Shown: positions 48,513 to 60,633 of the stretch, piece after piece
Position numbering within the stretch: position 1 is the stretch's first letter
How the letters are laid out: each line of letters opens with the position of its first letter
Assembly (NCBI RefSeq): GCF_017591425.1
Contig: NW_024466607.1
Location: 10,610,501 to 10,674,500, forward strand
DNA length: 64,000 bases
Direction: 5' to 3'
Origin: Ochotona curzoniae
Taxonomy: Eukaryota > Chordata > Mammalia > Lagomorpha > Ochotonidae
Made by a program: the position numbers and the translations under genes
The notes under the pieces: generated by a model
The model's database searches: none
What the model saw: the letters and a program-made list of their open reading frames with translations, nothing else
What the model was told of the DNA's origin: nothing

Positions 48513-49899
48513 GGAGGGAGAGAGGAATGCAGAATGTCTCTAAAATCAATAACCCATAGAAATCAGCCATTATCATTTGGGGGTAAATTGCTTCAAGAAT
48601 GGTACTGCACTTTATGTTGGAACCAAATTGGCTTTCTAGCTCTGTGCTTTATAGTAAAAATGGTTCTCTCTGATTTTTGTCATTTGTATGATTACCTTTA
48701 ACACAGACCAGTTTGGTTGAATGTTTTCAGGGAATAAGAAAAAAGAATAATCCTTGGATGTGACATCAAGACAAATCTCATTATACCTATGTCACTTGCT
48801 TGGGCTTTTCTAAGAAAACGTGGCTTCATTTCCCCCTTATCCCACAGAATGGATTGTCTTTGATTTCTGTCTGATCACTTGTGACTTAGTATTCACAGAG
48901 CCCACGTAATTCGCGTGGTGGGGTGCTATCCTTAGGCACGCACTGCAGTGTGGGCTTTGCAGACACCCCAGCCTGTTTGTAATCCCCCTGAAGAATATGC
49001 AGGGCTGAGTGGTGATCTCCAGCAGCCAGGGACACTCACAAGCTAAAGCTCAACGGGAAAGTGTTCAGTCTCTCAAGAAATCAAAACAATGGAGATTCAT
49101 GTTTCAATTTGATTTTTGGTATTAAATTGAGTGATTTTTGTAAGCAAATCTTTTACTCAGTAAAGCTAGATTAGAAAAAGCACTACCGTTGCTGATAAAG
49201 TCTAAATGGACATAAACTTATGCCAGCATATATCAGAACTACTTAGCACATCTTAACACTTAGTCCAGTAATTTCACTTTTGAAAACTTACAGCTCATGA
49301 CAAAGCAGAATGTTTAAAAAAATGTAAAGTAAAATGGGCTGTGCTGAATTAGTTATAAATACAAGGTAGAAGTAAATTAGGACATTCAACTTGACACAAT
49401 ATCATGAGGCTGTAAAACAACATGCATATTTTATTAGCTTGGGTAAACTTGTGCCTTACAATGAAAAATTAAAACTCTGAAGTTAAAAAAGGCATGTAAT
49501 ATAACCACTGTATAAGAAGAAAACCACAAGGCTGAAAGGCAAGATCATTGCTGTTAAAAGTGAACATTTTTGGAGACGTAGGCTTGTATTATTTTTTCTT
49601 AATTTTTGGTTTAGTTTCCAAGTTTTCCAAATTTTGCACATTTTTATAACCAGACATTTTAAAAAGCATAATGAAATAGGCTGCTTTCCGGGAGGAATAT
49701 GCACCCAAAAGCAGTGGGAAGAAGTTGCTGATGGTTTAAATTCTTTTGGTGTGAGTTTTCACGAATCTGGTATGCTATGAAGATTAAAACGGATCTTGAA
49801 TTGGGCAAAAATGCTGAACATGATAAGTTTCTTTAGAGTTTGAGAAAATAAAGGACCCGAATCCTGAGGACATAGATGGTCTAGAAATAAAAGAATGGA
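46951..49899. other. Intron, mostly unique
   Basis: The only recognisable item is a low-complexity patch at 48477-48527 (tatata then gagaga, gagg). A runs lie at 48399-48412. No exon recognised. Confidence 0.5.
48477..48527. repeat. Compound simple repeat (AT)n(GA)n
   Basis: About ten AT-type units run into about seven GA units and GGGA steps. Confidence 0.9.
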
Positions 49900-50470
49900 A
49901 TAAGATATCCATGTAAATGGAAACCCAAAAAAAATGCAATTAAATGTTGGCAGTAGGCCTCACTACAGATATTTCTCAAATCAATAGCCAACAATCTCAT
50001 GGAAAAATTCAATAGAATGAGTCATCAGGGACATGCAAATCAAAATCAGCATGAGATATCCTCTCGCTTCCATGTGACAGACTGTTAATAAGACATAACC
50101 AATTCTGACAAGAATGCAGAGCAAAAGGAGCCCTTGCAGCCTGTTGGCAGGAATGTAAATCGGCAGAGCTGCAGTGGGAAATGGTGCAGAACTTCCTCAA
50201 AAAAAAAAAAAAAATGAGAACTAGAAATGTTGTGCGATCCAGCGGTCTTCCTGGGCGTACACCCAAGGGAAAGGAAGGCATGCTGTCAGGGAGACATCTG
50301 CCCTGGCGTGGGTATTGCAGCACTATTCACAACAACCAAGCATTAGAAACAGCGTGTCTGTCATTTGATGAATGATTAAGGGAAGATGGCTCCCCACCAC
50401 ACACATGTGGAATACCACCCAGCCACAGTAAAGCATGAATGCTCACCCATTTGTGATAACCTCCATCTAA
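49900..50470 (+). repeat. L1 ORF2 3' fragment, sense
   Basis: catcagggacatgcaaatca, aatcagcatgagatatcctc, ttggcaggaatgtaaatcgg, gtattgcagcactattcaca and gtggaataccacccagccac follow the L1 3' end in order. An A run at 50198-50213 interrupts it. Confidence 0.88.
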
Positions 50471-50814
50471 ACGGAGACGCAGGAAGACAATTCTCCAATC
50501 CCATGCTTCCTGGTTCAGGTTGACATCTCTGTTCCTTGAGTTCAAGATTCATGTCTTGTGTTACCAACCTCATAGCAGTAACTCTTGCCCTTGTTGGTGA
50601 AAAACAATGAAATGAGCTTGTGTTGATATGGGAGAAGGATCTTCACCCTGTGGCATCATTTGTCACCTTGTTAGAAACAGCAGAGTGCAGGGAGGGTGAC
50701 AGAGGGACTGTATCTCCAGGAAGGGCACTCCTGGCACAGCCTGGTCCTTAGTGAATGATATTTAGGGAGTGAGGAGAGTGCCTGCATTCCCTGTGCTGAG
50801 CCACAGGAACCCCC
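50471..50814. other. Intron, nothing recognised
   Basis: It may include diverged L1 3' UTR; no confident match. Confidence 0.45.
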
Positions 50815-51110
50815 ACTGTGTGTGTGTTGTTGGGCTGCCAGAACAAACCAGTGGCCTAAGGCGACAGGATGTGTCTCCATTTCTGGAGGGGAGCTGCTGG
50901 GATCCCAGATGAAGGCATGCGCTTGCTTCCTCTGACCTCGCAGGGACCTCCATCTGCTGTTTGCTTGCAGTGGTTTCTGAAGCTGTCAGTGGAACTTGGT
51001 AGATGTTGATGTTGGTCTTTCAAAGTTGACCCTATCTGGGTGTCAGTCTGGGATTGGCATCCAAGGGAGTCCCTCCCATGGCAGATACAACCCACAGTGA
51101 CAGACATGTA
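50815..51110 (+). repeat. Ancient mammalian interspersed repeat, family not named
   Basis: ttgggctgccagaacaaacc, ccatttctggagggga and gcatgcgcttgcttcctctg resemble a widespread old repeat (ggctgctataacaaaatacc ... ttctggaggctgg pattern). Its family is uncertain. Confidence 0.5.
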
Positions 51111-52650
51111 GGAAAAAAGTTGCTACGTGGGGCTGTGATGAGACACCAGCAGTTCCAAAGCACAAGGGACATGCACTGGGTCCCAGAGAGAAATTTCTGG
51201 ATCTCCTGTTTTGCATCATGACACCTCAGAGGAGCCTGTGGCTGTGGTCTCAGTGATGGCTGGCCCTTGTTGCATCTGGAAGATGGGATTTGTTCTTTCT
51301 TGTTGGGCTTCTCACAACTGGAGCACACGGAAGCTGAATCCATGTGGAATTGAAGCATCAGGGCCGACCCTTCACTTCCAGGACCTGCATTGATTGTGTC
51401 AGGTGCAACAGAGCCAAGAAGGATGCGCGAGTGATGCCTAAGCTGACCTGGGCGCTCAGGGACATCCCTCTCATTCCTAGGAGGAAGAGGCCTCACCCTG
51501 GGGGAGGAAGACCCTGCATTTCCTGCACAGCCTCCCCAGGGTTGCATGGCAGGAGAATGGTGCGTAGGGCCCCAGGAATGCCCATTGTTGCTGAGGAGGA
51601 AGGAGGAGATTGTCAGGCCATTGCTGTGAGCTCCCTTTCCCAAGCCTGGATTTTGTCTTGTCAAAATGTGGGAGCTTCTGTACTGGGGCTTCTGATATAC
51701 AGAGCTACACACGTTCCCGATCCCTGAAAGCCACCCCCGTATGTTCAACAGGACTCTCCCCAAACTGCAAATTTTTTCCTTTTATTTTTGCAGCAGCATC
51801 TTCACTCCTGTCCACAAAGGATGTCAGCAACATTTTGGCTTGAGGCAAGAATGAGCTGGTTGATGTGTTGGCTTTAACACTTTGAGGGTTTTCAACTATG
51901 AATTGAGACTCCTGACATACATGGAAACCTGTGATTCCTGTTAAGACTGTACCTCTGGTTCAAATGTATATCAGATTCCTAATTCATATGTTCTGGTTGA
52001 ATTTTTCAAAAAAGTGAATGAATTGAAGTCCTAAAATGGACTCAGTGGAATCTTACAGCAGAGGGGTTGTACATCCCAAATGACTTGTAGTTAATGCAGT
52101 CTGATGGTTGGGTGAGGCTGCAGGTTCTGTTTCACTGCAAACAGGTGTTCAAAAATACAAATTGCTGTCGAAGGTACTTTTAGCATGTCACATCTCCACC
52201 TTCTTTGTGCTTAATATTCCTGCTGGAGTCTCCATGCTTCAGTATGGGAAGAAATAGATTCTGTGTTCAAAATGGGCTCCCAGTGATAAGTCAGTATTGG
52301 TGTATCTCATTGGCTAGTCCAGGGGTGTAAAGCAGCAGGTGCCATGAGTGTTTTGCACGGATAACCCTTCTCCGATGCAGGTGATAATTCACCTGTTGTA
52401 TGACTGCATCATTTCAACTGGAGTGTAAAACAAAGCCGAGAGTCTTTTTTGTAATGGTTTTGGTACCACATTTAAAATACATTTTAGAAACTGATGCTCA
52501 GTTAACACTGCTGAATTCAAGAGGATCTGCTTTTCTTTTTCTTTTTTCCTTTTTCTTTTTTTCACATGAGGGTACTTCCAACATTCGCAGAAAGTGTAAT
52601 TCAAAGATGAGCTTGTTTTAGTGTTAAAATCTTTGAAGTCCAGGAATATA
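51111..52650. other. Intron with the longest open frame in the window (243 codons, minus)
   Basis: The frame at 51032-51763 (-) has no recognisable domain, signal or membrane segment. Frames of 127 codons (+) overlap it, so the patch is simply stop-poor. It partly overlaps the old repeat to the left. A C/T-rich run lies at 52528-52563. Confidence 0.45.
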
Positions 52651-52673
52651 AGGGCTCTTCAGAAAGCTCATAG
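52651..52673. repeat. Mariner-type remnant, left piece split by SINE
   Basis: gggctcttcagaaagctcat resembles the end motif at 11541. The matching interior (tatgaaaaagctg) resumes after the SINE at 52978. Confidence 0.5.
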
Positions 52674-52974
52674 CAGGCACTAACATTGCAGCCGCTGACG
52701 CCACAGTGGATGCTATCAGAGCACCGCTGTGAGTCCTGGCCTCTGCTTTCAATCTAGCTCACTGCTGACGTGCAGCATGCCCCACTCAGCTGTTTAGGTC
52801 CCTACCAGCCCAAAGGGGAGACCAGGGTGGAGCTCCTGGCTTGTGTTTCCCCTGCCTGGCCCAGCCCTGCCCTTTGCAGCCATCTGCAGGAGTGAAGCAG
52901 TGGAGGGAAGAGCTCTCTCCTGTGTCTGTTAATGCTGTCTTTCAAATAAATGAAACAAATCTTTAAAAAAAAAA
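52674..52974 (+). repeat. Old CSINE copy, sense
   Basis: It starts gcaggcactaacattgcagc, contains ggggagaccagggtggagct, and ends caaataaatgaaacaaatct with an A tail. It sits inside a mariner-type remnant. Confidence 0.78.
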
Positions 52975-52982
52975 TATTATGA

Positions 52983-53140
52983 AAAAGCTGGTGTGAGGTT
53001 TTTTTGTTTTTGTTTTGGGTTTTTTTTTTTAACCAAAATAGGCTTCTCTCTCTTTTTGTAAAGATTTATTTTATTTTTATCACGAAGTTGAAGCCTATTT
53101 TGGTGCAAAAAAAAAAAAAAAAAAACTCACACCAGCTTTT
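52983..53140. repeat. Imperfect inverted repeat (hairpin), arms 64 and 51 bases
   Basis: The left arm 52983-53046 runs aaaagctggtgtgag, T tract, accaaaataggcttc. The right arm 53090-53140 is its reverse complement: gaagcctattttggt, A tract, ctcacaccagctttt. The outer 15 and inner 15 bases pair exactly, and the T and A tracts between them differ in length. The loop is 43 bases. The right arm sits within an antisense CSINE. Confidence 0.95.
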
Positions 53141-53385
53141 AGAGGTAGATCTTCTGACCACACAGCCTGTGCTGTACCGATCTGAAGCCAGGAGCAAAGA
53201 GCTCTTCCAGGTCTCCCACGCGGGTACAAGGTCCCAAGGCTTTAGACCATGCTCAACTGCTTTCCCAGGCCACAAGCAGGGAGCTGGATGGGAAGTGGAG
53301 CTGCTGGGATTAGAACTGGCGCCCATATGGGATCCTGGCGCATTCAAGGCAAGGACTTTAGCTGCTAGGCCAGTGCGCTGGGCCC
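53058..53385 (-). repeat. CSINE copy, antisense, interrupted by inverted duplication
   Basis: aaagatttattttatttttat at 53060-53080 is the antisense tail. The body resumes at 53141 (agaggtagatcttctgacca) and ends gcgctgggccc at 53385. Between them is about 58 bases that belong to no SINE but copy, in reverse, the sequence at 52983-53046. Confidence 0.88.
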
Positions 53386-53983
53386 AAGGCTTCTCTTTTA
53401 ATTCTCTTTTTTCCCTGAACTCTCACAAGAGCTCTCGTGCATGGATAAGCCTCCCACAGTTCTTCGGATACTGGTGGGTACAGCATCATTGGACTCGCCA
53501 TCTCTCCTCGCCCGCCAAGCCTCCCTGATTAGCACATGTGCAGTGGGTAGTTTCTGCTGCAGCAGGCGGGTTTTTTGCCAAGAGCTGGCTCGTGCCTCCT
53601 GGAGAGGAGACGACTATTTCAGGAGGTGCTGCCAACCGTCTCTTGTGCTGCCAAAGATGTGGGGGTGCTGGGATTTCAGCCTGTGAAAACACAATTTGGA
53701 ATTGCTGTGGAGAGAGGAGCATGATAGGCTCAGAGTCCTCAAAAACATACTCGCCTAAAACTGTTCATTTCACCAGTTGCCTTCGTTCCCAGCCATGCCA
53801 GCTGAAAGACCCACCAACCCTGGACAAGAGGCCACGCCCTATGAATAGAGTAGGACGGGGAAGAGCTTGCCGTGAACACCCAGGAACAGGCAATGGATGC
53901 TGGCCGAATGTGCTTCCCTGGGACTTAGGTGCCACTAGGGAGTGGGGAGATGATGCCTTAGAGACTCCACAGCGGGATAGAGT
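53386..53983. other. Intron, unrecognised
   Basis: Stop-poor frames of 156 (+) and 118 (-) codons overlap at 53.5-54.1 kb with no domain. This may be the 5' part of the copy-2 dispersed repeat. Confidence 0.45.
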
Positions 53984-54120
53984 GTTCCAAGGATTTGAGT
54001 GGTTTTGATAGTTCTGAGTAGTTGTTGGTTTCTTTGCTCCAGGGTTCAGAAAATCTTCCCAAGGTCTATGGGTTGACGTAGTCCGCCTTAGTGCACCTAT
54101 GGGCCCAAGAGCACGAGGCA
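53984..54120. repeat. Dispersed repeat of unknown family (copy 2)
   Basis: gtgttccaaggatttgagtg, ttttgatagttctgagtagt and cagaaaatcttcccaaggtc align with 33267-33377 in the same order and orientation. Confidence 0.55.
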
Positions 54121-55639
54121 AGGCTTGGCCCGGTAACAGTAGAATTTTGATCCTAGATCTGGTGTGCCAAAATGCTCAAAATGGTTAAAGACTTGACTGT
54201 GCCTCCAAAAAAGAAAACCAAGAATCTAACCCAACAAACAAAAGGAGACATGGGACTCTGCACAGTGTTTTCTGAGGTTTTCAGGAATGTCTTTGTCATC
54301 ACAGAGCTTTTATGCATTAGTGTAGAGGGAAATGTCTGACTTGGTAGGATGTTTCTGACTCATTATATTATAATGGCCTTGACCATGTATTGTTTATACA
54401 AAAGTGCATTTGCTTCCCTAAAAGCCATTTCCTGTAAATTCCAATGTTCTTCTCCGATTGCATGGAAGCAGCTTCAGAGCATGATGTGTGTGGGTGTGAG
54501 AGCCTGCCAGTCTGTTTCAATGATAGAAGGTCAAGGGAAGTCTCTTCCTATGCCACGTGCGCATGTACAAATAATACAAAAACACTTCTCTCAGTTCCAT
54601 TAGTTTTGACCTTGGGGAAGTCTCCCTCAAGGGTTTATTCGTAAGTACCTTGTGTAATGCTACTGGATAGCTGAAGATACTGTGTGAATGTTTGTATGCA
54701 AAACTTCGTCTAGAAAAATCTCAACATGTTCAGTTTTATTTCCGATCAGGCTTTGTTTCTGCTTGGTGAGCTTTGAGAGACTGGGCACAACCTTCCACCC
54801 CCACCCCGCCTGCCATCTTTCTCCTGGTGACCGGGAGTCCTGTGACACTAAGCACAGGTACTTACACAGCCAGTGAAGGGCTGTGCAGACAACCTGCTCT
54901 GAGATTTGCGGGGTGTACTTGGAAGGGCAGTGGGACTCCCCAGACCTGGAGCAGGGAGTAAGAAAGGCTGAAATAGCAGGGGAGTGTGCACTTAAGTTTG
55001 ACAAATGGCCACACGTTACGAGGTGTGAAACTGGAGCCCTGGAAAGCAGCTCTGACTGTGGTTCAGCCAGATTGGGTCTTAGGACCGGTCTGGCTGGGAG
55101 CTGCTTACTTGCCCGAGGGTGTGCCAGACCAGTGTCTGCCTTAGGAAGGACGGCCTAACTGGCCTGGCCCAGGCACTCTCCTGTGTTGGCTGCTCCTTTG
55201 CAGCCCTGGAGCCTTGATTTCACTCCAGCTTAGACCCAGTGGCCCTGCTCGTCCACTCACCCTCTGCTTATATTTCAAGTGACAGAGTCTACACAGGAAC
55301 TGGAGTCTCCAGGCCTGGACAGCTGCTCTCAAGAGCGCCTCACTGTGGTCAAAAATAGCGGCAGTCCAGGTGTGGAATGTGGCAGTCCCTCTCTGAACGT
55401 CCAGTGTGCCGTTTTTGCAGGTCTTGCTTCTGGTTTCAGTGTCCCTGCCCACACCCTCTCTCTGCCCTGTGCAGTAAGGAAAACTGCACCAGGATGCAGT
55501 CAAGCCGAGTGTCCAAGAAGAAGGCAATGTTCTGCATGAATGTGGAGGCCGTGGGTTGGACTCCACACTGCAAAACCCTCATCATCTGAATGACCAAAGA
55601 GCAGCTTTAACGTTTTTATTTTGATTTTGTTCTGTCTTG
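54121..55639. other. Intron, nothing recognised
   Basis: Unique-looking. A 141-codon minus frame (55141-55566) is anonymous. Confidence 0.5.
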
Positions 55640-55917
55640 TTTTGGAGGCAGTGTGAGAGAACCGGAGCAGGTACACTCATGCTCCATCCATCCATTGATT
55701 TACGCCCACAAAATCTAGATTGGCTAGGGCTAGTCGGCCAGGCCTAAGCCAGGCGCTCAATGCGGGTCTCCCACTGAACCCACGTGCTCGAGCCTCTGCT
55801 GCCTGCGAGGGTCCACGTTGGCAGGAAGCTGGAGTCAGGAGCCAAAGGCATGACCCAGGCACCAACACTGACGTGGATCTCTGCAATCTTTAGCCACTCA
55901 GCCAGACACCTGCCCAC
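55640..55917 (-). repeat. Old CSINE copy, antisense
   Basis: ccatccattgatttacgccc, gcgggtctcccactgaaccc, cgttggcaggaagctggagt and cactcagccagacacctgcc follow the antisense SINE in order. Confidence 0.65.
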
Positions 55918-56564
55918 AAAGGCCATGTGTCAGCTGTGGAAATGGGAACAGCCAGCCCAGGGCAGAATGTGTATGTGGCCTCTTTTACAGGACTACATGG
56001 GCAGATGTGTGGACCAGCCCCAGGTGATGCTGCTGAGAGCAGCCGAGGAAGTAGGGTCCAGTCCAGCAGCTCTCCTGCCCACAGCTCCCCAGTCTTAGAG
56101 CAGTGGGGCTATGAGCATGGACCAGAAGGCAACTTTTTTTTATTTTAATGGCTGAAACCTTCTTTACCAGGCAAAAGGACAACGGTAAGAAAACTATGGG
56201 ACTCAGCGATGTATCTTGGCGTGGTGCCTGCTGCCTGGCACACCCCTGGTCTGCTGTGTGGGCGAAGAAAGCACTGCAGCCAGCGAGCTCGCTGCCTGCC
56301 TTCTGCATGTGCTTGCCTCCAGAGGAGCAGGCCTGGCCAGCCACCCAGGCGAGGGGGAGGGGTGTGACTTGCCTGTTGCCATGGTGCTTGAACGCTGTCA
56401 GAGCCAAGGCCTTGAATCACTATCTTTGCAAGAGAAACCCACCACAATAAAAAGGAAGAAGAGGAAAGCTTATGGGCATGGGAAATCACTGCTCTGAATA
56501 ACATCATAGATCCTCAAGCATTTGCTTTACATTGTTGCTGTCTTTACTCCAGGCGCGCCAAAGT
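55918..56564. other. Intron, nothing recognised
   Basis: Opposed frames of 93-140 codons overlap; none is recognisable. Confidence 0.5.
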
Positions 56565-56705
56565 GACCCCATAAGGCAGATGTCATTCATCCATTGTACA
56601 GACATAGATACCAAGGAAAGAAGGGCGGGGTCCTTTGTCTAAGATCTTACATCGAGCAGATAGAAGCCCTTAGGCACCGTGGCTCCAGAGTTGGCACCTG
56701 TACCT
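56565..56705 (-). repeat. MIR element, antisense
   Basis: cattgtacagacatagatac, tttgtctaagatcttacatc and ctccagagttggcacctgta match antisense MIR in order. Confidence 0.65.
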
Positions 56706-57589
56706 TCTTTAACAAGGTGCAGGATAGGGGTAGGGAGGTTGTTTAGTTGAATCCTAGTTGGTGATTTCAGTTTTGGTGAAACAAAGCTAAGTCTCCTCTT
56801 CCATGCAGTTTATCCAAGGATCCTGTTGGGAAATATTTTTGACTCTATACAGATGGAGCCAGTTTTTCTGTTCTGATCCCTGGCATTCAGCATGCTGGAT
56901 GAGGCTGAAAGAAAAGGCCCTCATCTATTTGGGACGTTTGGCCAGACTCTGTTGTGTATGCTGATGCCACTGGTTCCCATCCCTAAAAGGGTGTGTCCTC
57001 CCAGCATGGCCCTGGAGCTATACACCAGCTGAGAGTCTGTGTGTAGAAATCTACAGAAGTGAACGCAGTAACACCCACATGGAGAGCCCTTCCGTTCACA
57101 CAGTACCCAGATGGGGCATGTGTGACCTTCCACTGACAACCTGGAGTGGAAGATGAGCTCTGTGACTTAGAGAGCAAAGCATTGCCGCAGGAATCTCCTG
57201 GAAGAGTCTAGGAAAATTCTGGATCTTCTACTCCAGTCTGTCAAGTGGTGTACACACCCCACTCCTTGTCAAGGCAGCATCGTTTGAACCAACAGATGAA
57301 CGAAGTCAACTGGCAAGTTGAACACCCTCTGTTTCATCTTAGCAGTCACTTCCCCAGGGTTTCCATCTGTTTTTCAAGGTAAAAAAAAAAAAAAGAGCAG
57401 CAGCCTTTTTGAACAGATTTATATTTGAGTAGATGTACACGGACTCCATGTTTTATTTGCTAAGTGTGAATGTCCCTGAAGTTCATAGTGAATGGTCATT
57501 GATTCCTACACAGAGTGAAGCATGAACCTTTTGGAAGTTTTTGTTTGTATCCTGCAAGTGTGACGAGAACATATTTCTTTAAGGAAATT
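56706..57589. other. Intron, nothing recognised
   Basis: An A run lies at 57381-57394; otherwise unique-looking. Confidence 0.5.
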
Positions 57590-57879
57590 TTGAGAGTTGA
57601 AATTGCAGAGAGTGGGGGAGAAGGGGAGCCAGGGACCTTCCATCCTAGGTTTACTCCTCAGAGCTGGGCGGGTCTGAAGCCAGGAAGCAAGAGTCTCACG
57701 CATTCAGGTCCCTGCATTCGGTGCAGGGTTCTGAGGACTTGGGCCATCCTGCGCTGCTTTAGGCGGCGGCCATAAGCAGGGAGCTGGATCAAAAGTGGAG
57801 CCTGAACCCAAGCTGGTACCCATATGAGACTCTGATGCCACAGGCAGGGGCTTAGCTTACTCTGCTATGGCACCAACCC
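57590..57879 (-). repeat. CSINE copy, antisense
   Basis: gggtctgaagccaggaagca, gtgcagggttctgaggactt, ggccataagcagggagctgg, and acccatatgagactctgatg ending gctatggcaccaacccc are clear antisense SINE landmarks. Confidence 0.82.
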
Positions 57880-58391
57880 CAAGAATACGTTTCTGATGCT
57901 GTATGTTTCAGAAAAGTTAAGAACGGAATTTTTATGTGGGTGTTTTATCTATGAGAAGAGGAACCCATTGGTGGATAACATGATTAACAGTGGACCAAAT
58001 ACGATTCTTTCATTCCCCCATCCCTTCTGTTATCTAAGTCCTGTATCAACAGTATGTGCCCTGGGGCAGCGTGGCCTGTGTCTTCCTGAATATTCTACGT
58101 CCTGCACATAAACACACGGAAGGAGCCTAGTACGGTGATGTGGCATGCAAAGCTTCCTGCCACCCTCTTCACTACCAAGGGACATGCATATTCTTCAGTC
58201 ACAGCTGGGACCTTTAATGAGAAACTTCTGCAGTTGTTTCTGATCCAACATCCTGTTCCTTCGCTTCTCTGTTGTGCACGTGCGTGCTTGTGTGTGGAAC
58301 GACTTTGCAGTATCTGGGAGTATTTTTGCTACTTCTGCAGTCATTTGCGAAAGTGGAAAGGGAAGAACTGCTTGGGGGGCATCTGTTGAGG
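57880..58391. other. Intron, nothing recognised
   Basis: Unique-looking sequence. Confidence 0.5.
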
Positions 58392-58392
58392 G

Positions 58393-58393
58393 A

Positions 58394-58441
<48 letters not shown>
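58393..58441. repeat. Compound microsatellite (GT)n(GA)n
   Basis: About 11 GT units followed by about 13 GA units. Confidence 0.97.
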
Positions 58442-60633
58442 ATGGAAACTTCAAGTGAAGACATTGTGCTTGGGTCAGCACCAGAATGAAATCTTTCTGT
58501 GAAAACTCCATACTGGTTTTAGACAGAGCAGAGCCCGATCCAGCTGGGAACTGTCGTTGGGAATGGCTCTGGGCCCTTCGGTAGCTTTTCTTGCAGGACT
58601 TTCTGATGAGCTCCTGAATGGGCCCGCCTGCGTGGAAGGGATGGATGTGGCAGGAGATGCGTTTTTAGCCAGTGCCTGGGATTACAGCAAGCAGTTTTCA
58701 TCCTCTTCTGAGATGGCCATCACCTGTGTTTATTAGTGAGAATTCTTTGCCAACGTTTTGTGATTTGATGCTGCACCACAAGCATGATTCTTCTAAATGT
58801 TTTTCAGTAAACTTTTTTTAAACTGGAGTGGGTGCGGGGGCGATAGCCGTCATGCCCGTGAGGATGGTGAGCGTGTGTCTGTCACGGGCCGGTGAGCAGG
58901 CAGGTCCCACCCATCTCTAGTTAACACCTGCTCACCTTCTGGTGCTTTTCTCGGCCTCGCAGGGCAGTGTACCCCTTTGCATTGTCTCCCCAGTGACAAA
59001 TTCCTGAGCTGTCACCTCCAGTCCTTCCGTGCTCTCTCTCTCTGCTCTCTTGCTGTCATCTAAAGTGCATTGACCAAAGCAAACCCCAGGTGTGTGAGCT
59101 CCAAGAAAGCACCCAGTGAAACCCCAGGCTAGGTTTTTCCATATTGCAGGATCTTGAATTTGCAAGGAAAAAAAAATCCAGAACATGTAAAAAGTTGTGT
59201 GTTGTTTTCCTCCACTAAGTGGGTCTGAGCTGGGGCGGCTTTCAGTGAGCACGCACGCCTGCCCCTCCCTGCCACACATGTGGACGAGTTTTCCTCGGCC
59301 TGGCTGTGGGTAGGATGTGGATCTGTCCGTTCTCCCGGAGCCTGTGATGCTCGCAGGCTGTGGCTCTGCGCTGTTCGCACACTCGCTCTGCTCCAGGCTC
59401 TGCGTGTCTTCCTCGGAAGCATTCCCGGCTGACACTCTGCTACATGGGCTTTTTCTGGCTGCGTGGTACACGAAGAGACTATAGGGCTCCATCCTCCTAC
59501 AGCCTGGCAATTCATTCTTTATTGAGGGTAGGACAACTTGGGCAGGAGAACTCGGCTGGAAGGAAATCCACTGGCTCTGGTAATTATGACAATTAAGTGT
59601 TGACTGCCCCCCCCCTTTTTGCAGTTGATTGTAACTGGTTATAGCCTATAATCCTTGACCGTAACAGGCTGCTTGACTGTGGTCGTGGGTGTTAGCTGGT
59701 GGAAGTGACTTCTTTGGGTCCTAGTGAGTGTATACATGCTTAGTGTTTTGCCTGAACATCTGTGCAAATATTAAGACATGAACTAGCACGGGCGTTGTGT
59801 ACCCCTGGCTCTATTTCACAAGTATGTTGGGAGCAGGCAGTGTTTCTCTGTTTATCGGTTGTGTTAGAAAAGCAGGGAGAAATTTCTTTTGCCAAAGATA
59901 AAGCAGAAGCAGGAGGTGGGGATTATTGCCAACCTGCCGTCTCTACCCTGGGGCTTGATTCCTGTGGAGAAAAGCAGAGTCCCCTGGGAGCTGAAAGAGC
60001 CGGATCTCATCCAGGCTCACCCCCTGCAGCAGTGAATGTTGCAGGACGTGTAGTTACTTAGCCTGGAATTTTCATGGGGCAGCCACAACAGGAGGCTGTA
60101 TCCCAGTCACCCAGAAGAGACAGACTGCTCAGCATCCTGAAATCCAGGCTCCTCGCATCTGGTTCTTGGTTATTTCTTTTCGTCTAAGACATGAAAGTGT
60201 ATAAGTTACCAACACCACACCCTCTTGGTGTTCTTTAAGAAAAGTAAACCCTTACCCCACTGCCTGCCCCCCACAAGGACCACCATCTTCAGCTCTGACC
60301 CCAATATCACTGTGTTGCGCTCTGCTTCCAGATAGGGTTTTTGAGTTGTAAGTCGATTTTATCTTCTCCCCTGCTTACACGCAGGTCTTCTCCTGCCATC
60401 CTCCTAGGGTTTTTGTAACATACTTGGCGCTCCGTCAGGTTTCCGTGTCTCATCATGTCCAGAGAAAGCAGCTTTTAGGTGCTGCTGGGGAGTCGTTCAA
60501 AGTCGTTCTGATATTTAATCCTCTGTGAGTATTCCGCCCCCCCCCCCCGTACTTTTTGAAAATTTAGAGGTGCTGCTGTTTGGTGTGTGTGTTCAAGAAT
60601 GTCACCACTGTGCTTTCACTTGGGTTTCTTTCT
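58442..60633. other. Intron, nothing recognised
   Basis: A 192-codon minus frame (58932-59510) has no recognisable domain. C runs lie at 59607-59615 and 60537-60548. Confidence 0.5.

Noticed and set aside
51032..51763. 243-codon minus-strand frame as a gene
   Set aside because: No domain, no splice or promoter context, and open frames on the other strand. I kept it only as a low-interest observation.
58932..59510. 192-codon minus-strand frame
   Set aside because: Mixed-composition frame without a recognisable domain, in intron of a gene on the other strand.
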